Source of the DNA: Novosphingobium sp. MW5
GTDB taxonomy: Bacteria; Pseudomonadota; Alphaproteobacteria; Sphingomonadales; Sphingomonadaceae
Assembly (NCBI GenBank): GCA_025938935.1
Contig: JAPCWB010000001.1
Span: 620,001-684,000, forward strand
Length of the DNA stretch: 64,000 bases
Reading direction: 5' to 3'
In this document: in pieces, positions 53,331 to 62,513 of the stretch
How positions within the stretch are numbered: position 1 is the first letter of the stretch
Layout of the letters: each line of letters opens with the position of its first letter
Translations under genes and position numbers: made by a program
Notes under the pieces: generated by a model
The model's database searches: none
What the model was told of the DNA's origin: nothing
Seen by the model: only the letters and a program-made list of their open reading frames with translations

Positions 53331-55436
53331 ATGAAAAGACACGCCTTTGCGCTGCTCGCGCTTTCGTCCGCGCTCGTCGCCGTTCCCGCCCTCGCCCAGA
53401 CTCCCGGCGCCAAGCCGATGGGAATTGAGGACCTGCTGACACTGAAGCGAGTCGCAGCGCCAGTCGCCTCCCCGGACGGCAAGTGGATTGTCTACCAGCA
53501 GACCGATACCGATCCCGCCAGCTATAAGCGGCAGGCCGGCCTGTGGCGCGTCTCCGCCAAGGGCGGCACGGCGGAACGCATTGCCGACTTGCCCGATACG
53601 GCCGAGAGCGACCCCGCCTTCAGCCCCGATGGCAAGCGGCTCTATTTTCTCTCGGGCAAGTCGGGCTCCAACCAGGTCTGGTTCCTTGACCTGACGGCCC
53701 CGGGCGCCGCTCCGGTGCAGGCGTCGAAGTTCAAGGCCGATGTCTCCGGGTTCAAGCTCTCTCCCGATGGCACGAAGATCATCGCCTGGGGCGATGTTGC
53801 ACGCGATTGCCCGACGCTGGGCTGCGACAAGGATGGCAACACCACACTGCCCGGACCCGGCACGGGTCGTCATTACAAGGACGGCGCGGGATTCGTGCGG
53901 CATTGGGACGCGTGGGAAACGCACGGCAATTACAGCCGCGCCTTCGCCTTCGCGCTGGGCGCGGATGGAATGGTGGCAGCGAGCGGCACTTCGCTTGATG
54001 GTCCGGCCGGCGTCCTGACCGGCGATACCCCGACCAAGCCGCACGGCGGCGGCGACGAGGTGGCGTGGACTGCCGATTCGAAGGGCGCATGGTTCATCGC
54101 CCGGCAGGCTGACCGCAACGAGCCGCTCTCGACCAACCTGGACCTGTGGCATGCACCGCTGGATGGCGGCACGCCGCACAACATCACCGAGGCCAACAAG
54201 GGAACCGACACGCTCCCCACGCCTTCGCCCGACGGCAAGTGGCTGGCCCGGGCCGCGATGGAGCGGGCGGGTTACGAAGCCGACCGGCTGGTCGTCCACG
54301 TGGTCAATTTCCAGACCAACGAGCGCAAGGCGCTGACCACCAATTGGGACCGATCGGTGGGCTCGCTGGCCTGGACACCCGATTCGAAGGCGCTGATCGC
54401 CACCGCACAGGACGTGCTCGATACGCCTGCCTTCCGCATAGATCCGGTCAGCGGCAAGGTTGAACGGCTGAAACTGATGCCCAAGGGCGTGAACGAAGGC
54501 CACATCGGCAACGTCACCCCGCTGAGGGGAGGCGGGCTGCTGTTCACCCGCGATTCGATCGCCGCGCCGGCCGAGGTCTGGATCACCGACAAGATCGGCA
54601 AGCCCGCCCGCCAGCTCAGCCGCGCCAATGATGCGCAGCTTGCGAGCGTGGGCGCGGTCACCTCGCAGCGCTTCAGCTTTGCCGGGGCGAATGGCGACAC
54701 CGTCTGGGGCCAGATTCACAAGCCTGCGGGCGCCACCGGCAAGCTGCCGCTGCTCCTCTTCGTCCACGGCGGGCCGCAGGGCACCTATAACGACTCATGG
54801 TCATGGCGCTGGAACCCCAAGGTCTTCGCTGCCCAAGGCTACGGTGTGGTCTCGATCGATTTCCATGGCTCGACCGGATATGGGCAGGCCTTCACCGATG
54901 CGATCAACAAGGACTGGGGCGGCAAGCCGCTGGTCGACCTGCAGAAGGGCATGGAAGCCGCGATCAAGCTCGACAGCGCACTCGATGGTGACAATACCTG
55001 CGCGCTTGGCGCGTCATACGGCGGCTACATGATGAACTGGATCGAGGGACAATGGCCGGATCGGTTCAAGTGCCTCGTCCAGCATGACGGTGTCTTCGAT
55101 GCCCGCGCCATGGCCTATGAGACCGAGGAGCTGTGGTTCGACGAGTGGGAACATGGCGGCAAGCCGTACCATGAGGCGCCGGAGGAATACGAAAAGTGGA
55201 ACCCGGTGAACCACGTCGCCAAGTGGAAGACGCCGATGCTGGTGATCACCAGCGAAAAGGACTTCCGCATTCCCTATACCCAAGGGCTGGCGAGCTTCGC
55301 CGCGCTTCAGCGCAAGGGCATCCCTTCCGAATTGCTGGTCTTCCCGGACGAGAACCACTGGGTGCTCAAACCCAAGAATTCGAAGCAGTGGCACCAGACC
55401 GTCTTCGCATGGCTTGACCGCTGGCTGAAGAAGTAG
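53331..55436 (+). CDS. S9 family prolyl oligopeptidase-type peptidase
   Basis: Predicted 701-residue exported serine peptidase. A signal peptide is present (HAFALLALSSALVAVPALA). Residues ~40-420 form a beta-propeller with WD-like repeats (DGKWIVYQQTD, DGKRLYFLSG, DGTKIIAWGD). The C-terminal alpha/beta-hydrolase domain has nucleophile GASYGGYMM (Ser562), with Asp in ITSEKDFRIPY and His in DENHWVL. Such enzymes act as dipeptidyl or acylaminoacyl peptidases. Exact specificity is not readable. Confidence 0.92.
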   Translation: MKRHAFALLALSSALVAVPALAQTPGAKPMGIEDLLTLKRVAAPVASPDGKWIVYQQTDTDPASYKRQAGLWRVSAKGGTAERIADLPDTAESDPAFSPDGKRLYFLSGKSGSNQVWFLDLTAPGAAPVQASKFKADVSGFKLSPDGTKIIAWGDVARDCPTLGCDKDGNTTLPGPGTGRHYKDGAGFVRHWDAWETHGNYSRAFAFALGADGMVAASGTSLDGPAGVLTGDTPTKPHGGGDEVAWTADSKGAWFIARQADRNEPLSTNLDLWHAPLDGGTPHNITEANKGTDTLPTPSPDGKWLARAAMERAGYEADRLVVHVVNFQTNERKALTTNWDRSVGSLAWTPDSKALIATAQDVLDTPAFRIDPVSGKVERLKLMPKGVNEGHIGNVTPLRGGGLLFTRDSIAAPAEVWITDKIGKPARQLSRANDAQLASVGAVTSQRFSFAGANGDTVWGQIHKPAGATGKLPLLLFVHGGPQGTYNDSWSWRWNPKVFAAQGYGVVSIDFHGSTGYGQAFTDAINKDWGGKPLVDLQKGMEAAIKLDSALDGDNTCALGASYGGYMMNWIEGQWPDRFKCLVQHDGVFDARAMAYETEELWFDEWEHGGKPYHEAPEEYEKWNPVNHVAKWKTPMLVITSEKDFRIPYTQGLASFAALQRKGIPSELLVFPDENHWVLKPKNSKQWHQTVFAWLDRWLKK

Positions 55437-55447
55437 CCAAGGGGGTC

Positions 55448-55881
55448 ATGGCCAAACCTGACCCCTCACTGCTCGATCCGGCACGCTATCCGTTCGATAC
55501 CGAAGTCGACGTTCGCTTCAGCGACATGGACGTGAACCGCCACGTCAATAACGTGTCGCTGTCGAACTTCGTCGAGGAAGGGCGCGTGCGTTTTCACCGG
55601 GCAAGCGGTTATCATACGGCAATTGCCGGGGTGGGTTCGATGGTGGCGAGCGTGGCCATCGAATATGTCGGGCAGGCATTCTATCCGGGCACGCTGCACC
55701 TGCATGCCGGAGCATCGCACATCGGCCGCACCAGCTACACGCTCGAACTGCTGATCATGCAGGACGATCGTCCGGTGGTCTTTGCCCGATCGGTCATGGT
55801 CTGCACCAAGGACGGCAAGCCGCATCCGATCCCCGAGGAATTCCGCCACGCGGTCGAGGGGGATGGGGAGTGCGGGCATGA
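55448..55881 (+). pseudogene. 4HBT-family acyl-CoA thioesterase, frameshifted at the 3' end
   Basis: The hotdog-fold core is intact: DTEVDVRFSDMDVNRHVNNVSLSNFVEEGRV with the catalytic Asp, then YVGQAFYPGTLHLHAGASHIGRTSY and [10 protein letters not shown]. After EEFRHAVEG the frame fails to stop and reads through the whole ferredoxin gene as Arg/Pro-rich nonsense to 56242. Adding one G to the G5 run at 55858-55862 gives a stop at 55879-55881, overlapping the next ATG as ATGA, and a ~144-residue protein of normal length. The core enzyme may still function as deposited. Confidence 0.8.
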
Positions 55882-56249
55882 CCGAGGAAAGCCCCCGCCT
55901 GAAAGCCGCCCGCCATGCCCTGGCCGAGGAATATCCGGTTCCGGTGAAGCGCCACATCTTCATCTGCGCCGAAGCCCAGAAGGCCAAGTGCTGCCCGCCC
56001 GCCATCGGTGCGGCGAGCTGGAAGTTCCTCAAGAAGCGGCTTCGCGAAAAGGGACTCGACCGCGAGGGTGGCATTGCCCGCACCAAGGCCGATTGCCTGA
56101 AAGTCTGCGCCGCAGGACCGGTCGCGGTCGTCTGGCCGGACGGGGTCTGGTATCATTCCTGCACCGAAAAGGCGCTGGAACGGATCATCGACGAGCACCT
56201 GGTCGGCGGCGTGCCGGTGGAGGAATACCGGCTTTATCCTGAGGACTAG
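55878..56249 (+). CDS. thioredoxin-like [2Fe-2S] ferredoxin
   Basis: Predicted 123-residue protein. The strand [16 protein letters not shown] opens a thioredoxin-like ferredoxin domain, and [23 protein letters not shown] supplies the remaining Cys ligands. The spacing matches the (2Fe-2S) ferredoxin family related to the NuoE C-terminal domain. Its ATG lies at the restored stop of the thioesterase gene. It ends 4 bases into the convergent membrane-protein gene. The redox partner is unknown. Confidence 0.88.
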   Translation: MTEESPRLKAARHALAEEYPVPVKRHIFICAEAQKAKCCPPAIGAASWKFLKKRLREKGLDREGGIARTKADCLKVCAAGPVAVVWPDGVWYHSCTEKALERIIDEHLVGGVPVEEYRLYPED

Positions 56250-56539
56250 ACTTCCTCGTCCGCCAGCGGATCGATCACGCTGGCATCGTGGCCGGTGCCG
56301 TTCGACAGATAGACCAAACCCATCAGCGCGGACATCAGCAGCATGGCTGCGCCGATGCCTAGGCCCGTGGCGATGTAGAAGTGGATCGAGACAAAGCCCA
56401 CCTGCTGGTACAGCACAGTCCAGCTGACGATAACCACGGCCAAGGTAAACAGCGCCATGAAGCGCATCAGCCGCTTGTAGCGCGCCCAGGCAAAGTTGGC
56501 GACGGCGGGATCGTCTAGCGGGCTGGATTTGAGCTGCAT
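56246..56539 (-). CDS. small hypothetical membrane protein
   Basis: Predicted 97-residue protein with two hydrophobic segments ([23 protein letters not shown] and [26 protein letters not shown]). A basic start ([11 protein letters not shown]) and an acidic end (DPLADEEV) flank them. No family with known function is recognised. Confidence 0.68.
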   Translation of the reverse strand: MQLKSSPLDDPAVANFAWARYKRLMRFMALFTLAVVIVSWTVLYQQVGFVSIHFYIATGLGIGAAMLLMSALMGLVYLSNGTGHDASVIDPLADEEV

Positions 56540-56656
56540 CGCGCGGCCATGCGCCGCCTTTCCGCACTTGGCAAGGCAGAGACTCGGCGGGACTCGCCTA
56601 GCGGGATGAAACGTGGCACCTTCCCGTCAGAGACCACGAAGTCCGGGAGAGCTGCC

Positions 56657-57088
56657 ATGACGATCGGGCGTATTGTCGCCAGCCGTGGAAACGCCGAAAT
56701 CATCAGCTGCAGTGCCGATATTTCGGTGCGAGAGGCGATCACCCTGCTCGCCGAAAAGCGCATCGGCGCCCTGCCGGTGATCGAGGACGGCGCGGTGATT
56801 GGCATCTTTTCCGAACGCGACGTGATCTACTGCCTGGCCAGTGCGGGTTCTGCCGCGCTCGACAAGGCGGTGCGCGAGGTGATGACCTCTCCCGCCATCA
56901 CGGTCGCCCCCGACACCGAGGTGCTCACCGCGCTCGCGCTGATGACCCGGCGGCGCATCCGCCACCTGCCGGTAACGGAAGCGGGCCGCGCCGTGGGGTT
57001 CATCTCGATCGGAGACCTCGTCAAGCACCGCATCGACCGGATCGAGGCCGATGCCGAAGCCATGCGCAGCTATATCCAGAGCGCTTGA
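56657..57088 (+). CDS. CBS-domain protein
   Basis: Predicted 143-residue protein made of two CBS domains (residues ~15-65 and ~75-135). Each has the strand-helix-strand pattern: EAITLLAEKRIGALPVIEDGAVIGIFSERDV and LTALALMTRRRIRHLPVTEAGRAVGFISIGDLVKHRI. A pair forms a Bateman module that usually binds adenosine nucleotides. No catalytic domain is attached, so a stand-alone sensor or regulator is inferred. The ATG follows GGGAGAG. Confidence 0.9.
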   Translation: MTIGRIVASRGNAEIISCSADISVREAITLLAEKRIGALPVIEDGAVIGIFSERDVIYCLASAGSAALDKAVREVMTSPAITVAPDTEVLTALALMTRRRIRHLPVTEAGRAVGFISIGDLVKHRIDRIEADAEAMRSYIQSA

Positions 57089-57141
57089 ACACCTGCCCTT
57101 CGCGCCTTGCCGCGGGGCAGGGGAGCGCCTACATCCATGGG

Positions 57142-57474
57142 ATGGACGCCGCGACGATCACCCTGACCCCATCCGCCGCAAAGCGGGTGGCCTTCATCGC
57201 CGAGAAGCAAGGCAAACCGGCGGCGCTGCGCCTGTCGGTAGAAGGCGGCGGCTGCTCGGGCTTCCAGTACCGCTTCGGCCTCGCCGAGGGGATCGATGGC
57301 GATGACTCCGTGACCGAAACCGATGGCGTGAAGCTGGTGGTCGACCCGGTTAGCCTCGACCTTGTCGCGGGCTGTGTGGTCGATTTCGTCGAATCGCTGG
57401 GCGGTTCAATGTTCAAGGTCGAAAATCCGCAGGCGGTTGCAGGCTGTGGCTGCGGTTCCTCCTTCGCGGTATGA
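57142..57474 (+). CDS. A-type iron-sulfur carrier (ErpA/IscA family)
   Basis: Predicted 110-residue HesB-like protein with all three ligand Cys (GGGCSGFQY and GCGCGSSF). It is a paralogue of sufA at 25561-25926. The start is the internal ATG (MDAATITLTP). Its stop overlaps the xth start (ATGA at 57471). It probably delivers clusters to dedicated apoproteins, as ErpA does, but this is by family only. Confidence 0.9.
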   Translation: MDAATITLTPSAAKRVAFIAEKQGKPAALRLSVEGGGCSGFQYRFGLAEGIDGDDSVTETDGVKLVVDPVSLDLVAGCVVDFVESLGGSMFKVENPQAVAGCGCGSSFAV

Positions 57475-58253
57475 AGATCGCTACCTTCAACATCAACGGC
57501 ATCAAGGCGCGCCTGCCGCGTCTGCTCGAATGGCTTGAGGAAACCCGGCCCTCGGTCGCCTGCCTGCAGGAGATCAAGACTCAGGACGAGGGCTTTCCCG
57601 CCGAGGAATTCGAGAAGATCGGCTATCACGCGATCTGGCACGGGCAGAAGGGCTTCAACGGCGTCGCCATCCTGGCAGACGGCACCAAGCCGGTCGAAGT
57701 CACGCGCGGGCTGGCGGGCGAGCCCGAGGACGAACATTCACGCTATATCGAGGCCGATGTCTTCGGTATCCGCGTTTGCTGCCTGTACCTGCCGAACGGC
57801 AATCCGCAGCCCGGGCCTAAGTTCGATTACAAACTGCGCTGGATGGAGCGCCTGCGTAACCGGGTGAACGAGGTGCTGGCCGAGGAGGTGCCGGCCATCG
57901 TGCTCGGCGATTTCAACGTGGTGCCCGAAGACAAGGACATCTGGTCACCCAAGGCGCTCGCCAATGACGCGCTCATGCAGCCCGAATCGCGCGATGCCTA
58001 TGCGCGGTTGCTGGGCGATGGCTGGACCGACGCGGTCGACCGGCTCAACCCGCAGGGCGGCGTCTGGACCTTCTGGGACTATCAGGCCGGTGCCTGGCAG
58101 CGTGACCACGGCTTTCGCATCGACCACCTGCTGCTCTCACCCGAACTCGCCGACCGTCTGGTCTCCGCCGGTGTCGACAAGGACCACCGCGGCCGCGAAA
58201 AGGCCAGCGACCACGCCCCGGTGTGGGTCAAACTGCGCGCCGAACAGGCATAG
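57471..58253 (+). CDS. xth: exodeoxyribonuclease III
   Basis: Predicted 260-residue exonuclease/AP endonuclease of base-excision repair. Motifs are KIATFNINGIKARLPRLLEWL, ACLQEIKTQD (metal Glu), YLPNGNP, VLGDFNVVPEDKDIW (Asp-Asn), GVWTFWDYQAGAWQRDHGFRIDHLLLS and SDHAPVWV with the catalytic His. It is coupled to the upstream A-type carrier. Confidence 0.95.
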   Translation: MKIATFNINGIKARLPRLLEWLEETRPSVACLQEIKTQDEGFPAEEFEKIGYHAIWHGQKGFNGVAILADGTKPVEVTRGLAGEPEDEHSRYIEADVFGIRVCCLYLPNGNPQPGPKFDYKLRWMERLRNRVNEVLAEEVPAIVLGDFNVVPEDKDIWSPKALANDALMQPESRDAYARLLGDGWTDAVDRLNPQGGVWTFWDYQAGAWQRDHGFRIDHLLLSPELADRLVSAGVDKDHRGREKASDHAPVWVKLRAEQA

Positions 58254-58286
58254 AAAAAGGGCCGGAGTTACCCGGCCCCCTGTTTT
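58254..58286. terminator. bidirectional Rho-independent terminator
   Basis: Stem GGGCCGG (58259-58265) with CCGGCCC (58272-58278) around a 6-base loop. The plus strand has TGTTTT just beyond and the minus strand has TTTTT. It serves convergent xth and sleB. Confidence 0.85.
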
Positions 58287-58301
58287 CCTGTCGGCCCCGG
58301 A

Positions 58302-58958
58302 TTACCGGTAGAAGACGTGGTTGCCCAGCTTGCCCACGCGGGCAAGGCGCCAGTTCGGCGATACGCGGGCGGCGTGGAAGAACATCGCGCCTTCGACCGG
58401 GCTTTTCCACGAACCTTCGTGGGCGATCTGCGCCACGGCGACGGCTTCCTTCCAGTCCTGCGACGCCTTCGGGATCGACGGCATGGTGCCGCCGCGCACG
58501 AAGGAGAACTGCGAGGGCTGGTAGACCACGCCGCAGTAGGAATTGGGGAAACGGCCCGAACGCGAACGTGCGACGATCACGCGGCCAACGGCGAGCTGGC
58601 CAAGCAGCGGCTCGCTCTTCGATTCGAAGTAGATGGCGCCGGCAAGGCAGTTCAGTTCACGCGAGAGCGGAGCATTGCTGGCCTGGCGGGCGACGAGCTG
58701 CTGGAGCGAGGCAGCGGGATCCTGAGCCACATCGGGGGTCGCATCATTGGCGTCCGCTTCCGGGGCTTGCTGGAATTCGCTGTCTGGATTGGGGAGAGGC
58801 TGAACCGGCAGGTCCGCCGCCGGGTCCGCTGCGATGGGCGCGTCCTGGGCGGTGACATCCTGAGCCTTGGCGGCCGAGGTGGGTTCAGAGCTGACAAGAG
58901 TGAAAACAAATAGTGAGGCCACGGCAACAGTGCTGGCCAGGTTGAGCTTGCGACTCAT
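58302..58958 (-). CDS. SleB-family cell wall hydrolase
   Basis: Predicted 218-residue exported hydrolase. A signal-like N-terminus (LASTVAVASLFVFTLVSS) is followed by an acidic Pro/Ala-rich linker to about residue 85. The Hydrolase_2 (SleB) domain has LNCLAGAIYFESKSEPLLGQLAVGRVIVARS, YCGVVYQPSQFSFVRGG and an A.FFHA segment. SleB homologues cleave peptidoglycan glycan strands. The 223-bp gap upstream of it (58959-59181) shows no gene. Confidence 0.9.
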   Translation of the reverse strand: MSRKLNLASTVAVASLFVFTLVSSEPTSAAKAQDVTAQDAPIAADPAADLPVQPLPNPDSEFQQAPEADANDATPDVAQDPAASLQQLVARQASNAPLSRELNCLAGAIYFESKSEPLLGQLAVGRVIVARSRSGRFPNSYCGVVYQPSQFSFVRGGTMPSIPKASQDWKEAVAVAQIAHEGSWKSPVEGAMFFHAARVSPNWRLARVGKLGNHVFYR

Positions 58959-59181
58959 AACGGTAACTTCTTGTGCGGTTGGAAGCCCGCACGGGTGAGG
59001 AAATGCCTGTCTGGTCAGCGCCGGTTAAGGCGAGGACCCCACAATGCACCCTGCGTACCCGCCGGCTGCCCCCCGTCTGCGTGCCAGCCCCGGATGCCTG
59101 AGTGCTCCAAAAGCCGCCTTCGCTACGAAAGTGGGGGGCCTTTGATTGTGCGGCGCAACAAAGTCAAGCAAAGGTTCCCGG

Positions 59182-59508
59182 CTATCCGATGAACCGTTCC
59201 GCATCCGCGATGTCCAGTTCGACAATCCACAGGTCGGGATCCTGCCTTATGCGGCGGTTTACAAACTCGGTAAATTTTCCGTAAATTTCAGCATCTTCCT
59301 GCTGCGTACAGGTCCATTTACAAGTGCCATCCGCCTGCGGCATACGTTCCCACGCGCGGTTATTCCGGCCTTTTTCGCAGGTTACGACCATGATCGTACC
59401 GGCATCGCGCTCCCCCTTGTGGAGCACCGTGGCAAAGCCGCCGGCGGCCTGAACCTGCCGGACAAGGCCCGAAACTTCGACATGGGCGGGCAGCCGCGCC
59501 GCTTCCAT
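59182..59508 (-). CDS. DUF1491 family protein
   Basis: Predicted 108-residue protein. It has ARLPAHVEVSGLVRQVQAAGGFATVLHKG at the start and RIRQDPDLWIVELDIADAERFI at the end, the DUF1491 hallmarks of an alphaproteobacterial family with unknown role. Its ATG shares one base with the stop of the gene upstream (TGATG). Confidence 0.85.
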   Translation of the reverse strand: MEAARLPAHVEVSGLVRQVQAAGGFATVLHKGERDAGTIMVVTCEKGRNNRAWERMPQADGTCKWTCTQQEDAEIYGKFTEFVNRRIRQDPDLWIVELDIADAERFIG

Positions 59509-59990
59509 CAGGCGCGGTAACCCTCAAGCGTGGAGAGCGGGATACGCGAACGCATGAAGGTGCCGGTGCCGCGCCCGATCTCCTCCCCATCGCTGTCCAC
59601 CAGCCGCGCTTCGGCGACCAGAACGCGGCGGCGGCCGCTGATCCAGCGCCCCTCGGCCACGACCCGGCTCTTGCGCACGGGACGCACGAAATGGAGGTTG
59701 AACGAGGTGGTCAGCAGGAACCGGTCGGTCACCAGCGTGTTGGCGGCATAGAAAGCCGCATCGTCGAGCATCTTGAAATAAATCGTGCCATGCGCCGCCC
59801 CGGCAGCGTGGTAGCAGCTTTCATCGATGTCGAACTCGATCCGCGCCGCGCCTTCGCCGGTGATGGCGATGCGCGACGAGAACAGCGAGTTGATAGGCGC
59901 GGAGGCGTAAAGCCGTTCCAGGCTGCGCCAGTGCAGTTCGGCCCCGCTGGGGGCCGCACCGCTATCAGGCGGCGTCGCGGTCGATGACAT
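59508..59990 (-). CDS. PaaI/4HBT-type thioesterase
   Basis: Predicted 160-residue hotdog-fold protein. The AHGTIYFKMLDDAAFYAANTLV segment is the catalytic-helix region of PaaI-like thioesterases, followed by FLLTTSFNLHFVRPVRKSRVVAEG. The ATG at 59990 lies inside the 3' end of ptsN (26-bp overlap). The substrate is unknown. Confidence 0.82.
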   Translation of the reverse strand: MSSTATPPDSGAAPSGAELHWRSLERLYASAPINSLFSSRIAITGEGAARIEFDIDESCYHAAGAAHGTIYFKMLDDAAFYAANTLVTDRFLLTTSFNLHFVRPVRKSRVVAEGRWISGRRRVLVAEARLVDSDGEEIGRGTGTFMRSRIPLSTLEGYRA

Positions 59991-60427
59991 TGCTGAGCAG
60001 CCCGTAAAGCGCCTCGGCGCCGGGTGCCTGGCTGAGCGCCTGGTGCATGGCATCATCGCGCATCAGGCGCGAAATCGCGGCGAGGGCATGGAGGTGCGCC
60101 GCGCCCGCCGTTTCAGGCGAGAGCAGGCCAAAGACGAGATCGACTGGCAGGCCGTCGGCCGCGTCGAAGGCAACCGGATTTTCCAGCCGCAGGAAAGCCG
60201 CAACCGGGCGCTGCAAGCCGGTGATCCGCGCGTGGGGAATCGCCACGCCGCGGCCGAAACCGGTGCTGCCCAGCCGCTCACGCTCTTCGATCTCGCTCAA
60301 GCAGGTTACCCGCGTCGAGGCCGTAGACCCCGGCAAAGGTCTCAGCCAGCTGGCGCAGGATGGCGTCCTTCGAATCGGCCGAAATCGTGCCGACCGCTTC
60401 CGGGTAGAGGGTGAAAAGTCCGTTCAT
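59965..60427 (-). pseudogene. ptsN: PTS IIA-like nitrogen-regulatory protein PtsN, frameshifted
   Basis: The ATG at 60427 begins MNGLFTLYPEAVGTISADSK, and that frame ends after GLDAGNLLERDRRA. The rest lies in another frame: SEIEERERLGSTGFGRGVAIPHARI with the phospho-acceptor His, then LVFGLLSPETAGAAHLHALAAISRLM. Removing one base near 60299-60300 (for example one T of CTT, minus strand) gives DAGNLLSEIEERERLGSTG and a ~153-residue protein, the normal PtsN length. It lies 110 bp after hpf, a common order. It is a real frameshift or a sequencing indel. Confidence 0.87.
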
Positions 60428-60537
60428 CGCAGAATGTTGTTCCGTAAACCCGTCTGCAAGCGTGCAGCGGCAGAGGCCCCCCGAACCCGGTTAGCCTCTA
60501 CCGCCAAACACGCTTGATAATTGCGCCGTTCCCGGCG

Positions 60538-61104
60538 TCAGTGTGGTTCGACCCAGCCGATCGACCCATCGCCGCGGCGGTAAACCATATTATGCCTGCC
60601 GGTGCCAGCATTTTTGAACAGCAGGGCATTGGTGTTGCGCAAGTCGAGCATCATCACGGCGTCGGAAACCGTAGCCTCGGGCACGTCGACGCGGGTTTCA
60701 GCGATGACCAGCGGAGCATCGACAGTGACCTCCTCGGCCTCAGCTTCGGGCTCGGCGAAGACGACATAGGCCGCCTCTTCTTCCTTGCGTGCGTGGTCAG
60801 AGGCTTCGTGCCGGTCCTTCAGGCGGCGCTTGTAGCGGCGCAACTGCTTGTCGATCTTCTCCGCCGCCTGGTCGAGCGCAACATGGGCATCCTGCGCCAC
60901 GGCGGCACCCTTGAGGATCAGGCCCTGCATGACGTGAGTCACGATATCGCAGCGGAATGCGCCAGCGGGCGCCTTGCCAAAGGTCACATGGCTGGAGAGG
61001 GCGCGCGAGAAGTACTTGTCGACCACAGCCGAAACCCGTTCTTCCGCATGCGTCTGAAGCGCTGCGCCGGTTGCCATCTGATGACCAGAAACGCGAAGAT
61101 CCAT
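60538..61104 (-). CDS. hpf: long-form ribosome hibernation-promoting factor
   Basis: Predicted 188-residue protein. The N-terminal domain (about 1-100: MDLRVSGHQMATGAALQTHAEERVSAVVDKYF, CDIVTHV, AHVALDQAAEKIDKQLRRYKRRLKD) binds the 30S decoding region. A Glu-rich linker leads to the C-terminal dimerisation domain (MMLDLRNTNALLFKNAGTGRHNMVYRRGDGSIGWVEPH), the mark of long HPF forms 100S ribosomes directly. The start is the internal ATG. It is 7 bases after dnaQ. Confidence 0.94.
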   Translation of the reverse strand: MDLRVSGHQMATGAALQTHAEERVSAVVDKYFSRALSSHVTFGKAPAGAFRCDIVTHVMQGLILKGAAVAQDAHVALDQAAEKIDKQLRRYKRRLKDRHEASDHARKEEEAAYVVFAEPEAEAEEVTVDAPLVIAETRVDVPEATVSDAVMMLDLRNTNALLFKNAGTGRHNMVYRRGDGSIGWVEPH

Positions 61105-61111
61105 AAGCCTT

Positions 61112-61816
61112 TTACTCCTGTATGCGATCCGCCGGCACACCCCAGGCTGGCGACGGGAAAGTCGCCATGAGCTGTGCATGGGCGGCGAGTTCCTCCGGAC
61201 TGGCCGAATGGGGCCGGGCCGGACGGAAGGTTCGCTCGCGCACGGTCACGCTAACCGAGGCGACGAGCGTGTCGGTGGCATCGGCAGCGAGCTCGAGCCC
61301 GATCTGCCGTCCACCTGTGAGTTCAACGTAAACCTGCGCCAGCAGTTCCGCGTCGAGCAGCGCGCCGTGCTTGGTGCGGTGGCTGCGATCAATGCCGTAG
61401 CGGGTGCACAAGGCATCGAGAGAATTCTTCGCCCCGGGATGGCGAACCCGGGCCAGGGCCACCGTATCGATCATCCTGTCGCGGCTGAGCGGTTCGAGTC
61501 CGCAGGCGGCGAGCTCCATGTTGACGAAGCCGAAGTCGAACCCGGCATTGTGCGCCACCAGCGGGCTGTCACCGATGAATTCGAGGAATTCCTCCGCCCG
61601 TTCGACGAAGCGCGGCTTGTCGGACAGGAAGGCGGCGGACAGGCCGTGCACCGCCTCGGCCTGGGCGGGCATGTCGCGATCGGGATTGAAATAGGCGTGG
61701 AAGGTGCGACCGGTCTCGACCCGGTTGATCATCTCGACACAGCCCAGTTCGACCAGGCGATCTCCGCTTTGCGGATCGAGACCGGTCGTTTCGGTGTCGA
61801 AGACAATTTCTCGCAT
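61112..61816 (-). CDS. dnaQ: DNA polymerase III epsilon subunit
   Basis: Predicted 234-residue 3'-5' proofreading exonuclease. ExoI is EIVFDTETTGLDP, ExoII is SPLVAHNAGFDFGFVNMEL and ExoIII is RTKHGALLDAELLAQVY (an HxxxxxD DEDDh type). The C-terminal ~50 residues should bind the alpha subunit. The ATG at 61816 is chosen over a long upstream open frame that overlaps coaE. Confidence 0.94.
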   Translation of the reverse strand: MREIVFDTETTGLDPQSGDRLVELGCVEMINRVETGRTFHAYFNPDRDMPAQAEAVHGLSAAFLSDKPRFVERAEEFLEFIGDSPLVAHNAGFDFGFVNMELAACGLEPLSRDRMIDTVALARVRHPGAKNSLDALCTRYGIDRSHRTKHGALLDAELLAQVYVELTGGRQIGLELAADATDTLVASVSVTVRERTFRPARPHSASPEELAAHAQLMATFPSPAWGVPADRIQE

Positions 61817-61910
61817 TACACAGAACATATCGGCGCGAGCGGGCAGGCGCGCAAGGGCCTGAATCGGGAATATTTCGCTTGGGGCCAGCGGTGATGCGCG
61901 GGCAGGCGCG

Positions 61911-62513
61911 TCAAGCCTTTTGCTTGTCCAGCAGAGCGTGCACCAGTTGCTGCACGGCGTGGCGGGTTTCGGCGAGGCTGACGCCGGTATCGATGACGAA
62001 ATCGGCGCGCTTGCGCTTGTCGGCATCGGGGACTTGCAGGCCAAGGATCCGCTCGAACTTTTCCTCGGTCATGCCGGGGCGGGCAAGCACGCGGGCGCGC
62101 TGGGCCTCGGGCCCGGCCGAGACGACGAGCACTGCATCGACCCCCGCGTCACCGCCCTTTTCGTAAAGCAGGGGGATATCGAACACGACCAGTGGTTCGT
62201 GCGCCATGTCGTGCAGGAACTGCCGCCGCATGGCCGCGACTGCCGGGTGGACGATTGCCTCCAGCCGCTTCAGCGCCTCGGGATTGCCGAAGACCGCCGC
62301 GCCGAGCTTTTGCCGGTCGACGCCCTCCGGCCCGGTCGTGCCGGGATAGGCTTCCTCGATCGCGGGGAGCAGCGGCCCGCCGGGTCCCTGCAATTCATGC
62401 ACCGCCTTGTCGGCATCGAAGACCGGCACGCCAAGTCCCGCGAACATCGCCGCGACCGCCGACTTGCCCATGCCGATCGAGCCGGTGAGGCCGAGGATGA
62501 AGGGCTTGCTCAT
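61911..62513 (-). CDS. coaE: dephospho-CoA kinase
   Basis: Predicted 200-residue P-loop kinase for the last step of coenzyme A synthesis. Walker A is GLTGSIGMGKS, followed by GVPVFDADKAVHEL and VFDIPLLYEKGGD. It overlaps aroE by ATGA. The 94-bp gap before dnaQ shows no gene. Confidence 0.96.
   Translation of the reverse strand: MSKPFILGLTGSIGMGKSAVAAMFAGLGVPVFDADKAVHELQGPGGPLLPAIEEAYPGTTGPEGVDRQKLGAAVFGNPEALKRLEAIVHPAVAAMRRQFLHDMAHEPLVVFDIPLLYEKGGDAGVDAVLVVSAGPEAQRARVLARPGMTEEKFERILGLQVPDADKRKRADFVIDTGVSLAETRHAVQQLVHALLDKQKA

Noticed and set aside
55882..56242. C-terminal extension of the thioesterase frame over the ferredoxin gene
   Set aside because: It is Arg/Pro-rich nonsense in a shadow frame of a well-supported ferredoxin; one indel at 55858-55862 explains it, so it was not called as a fusion protein.
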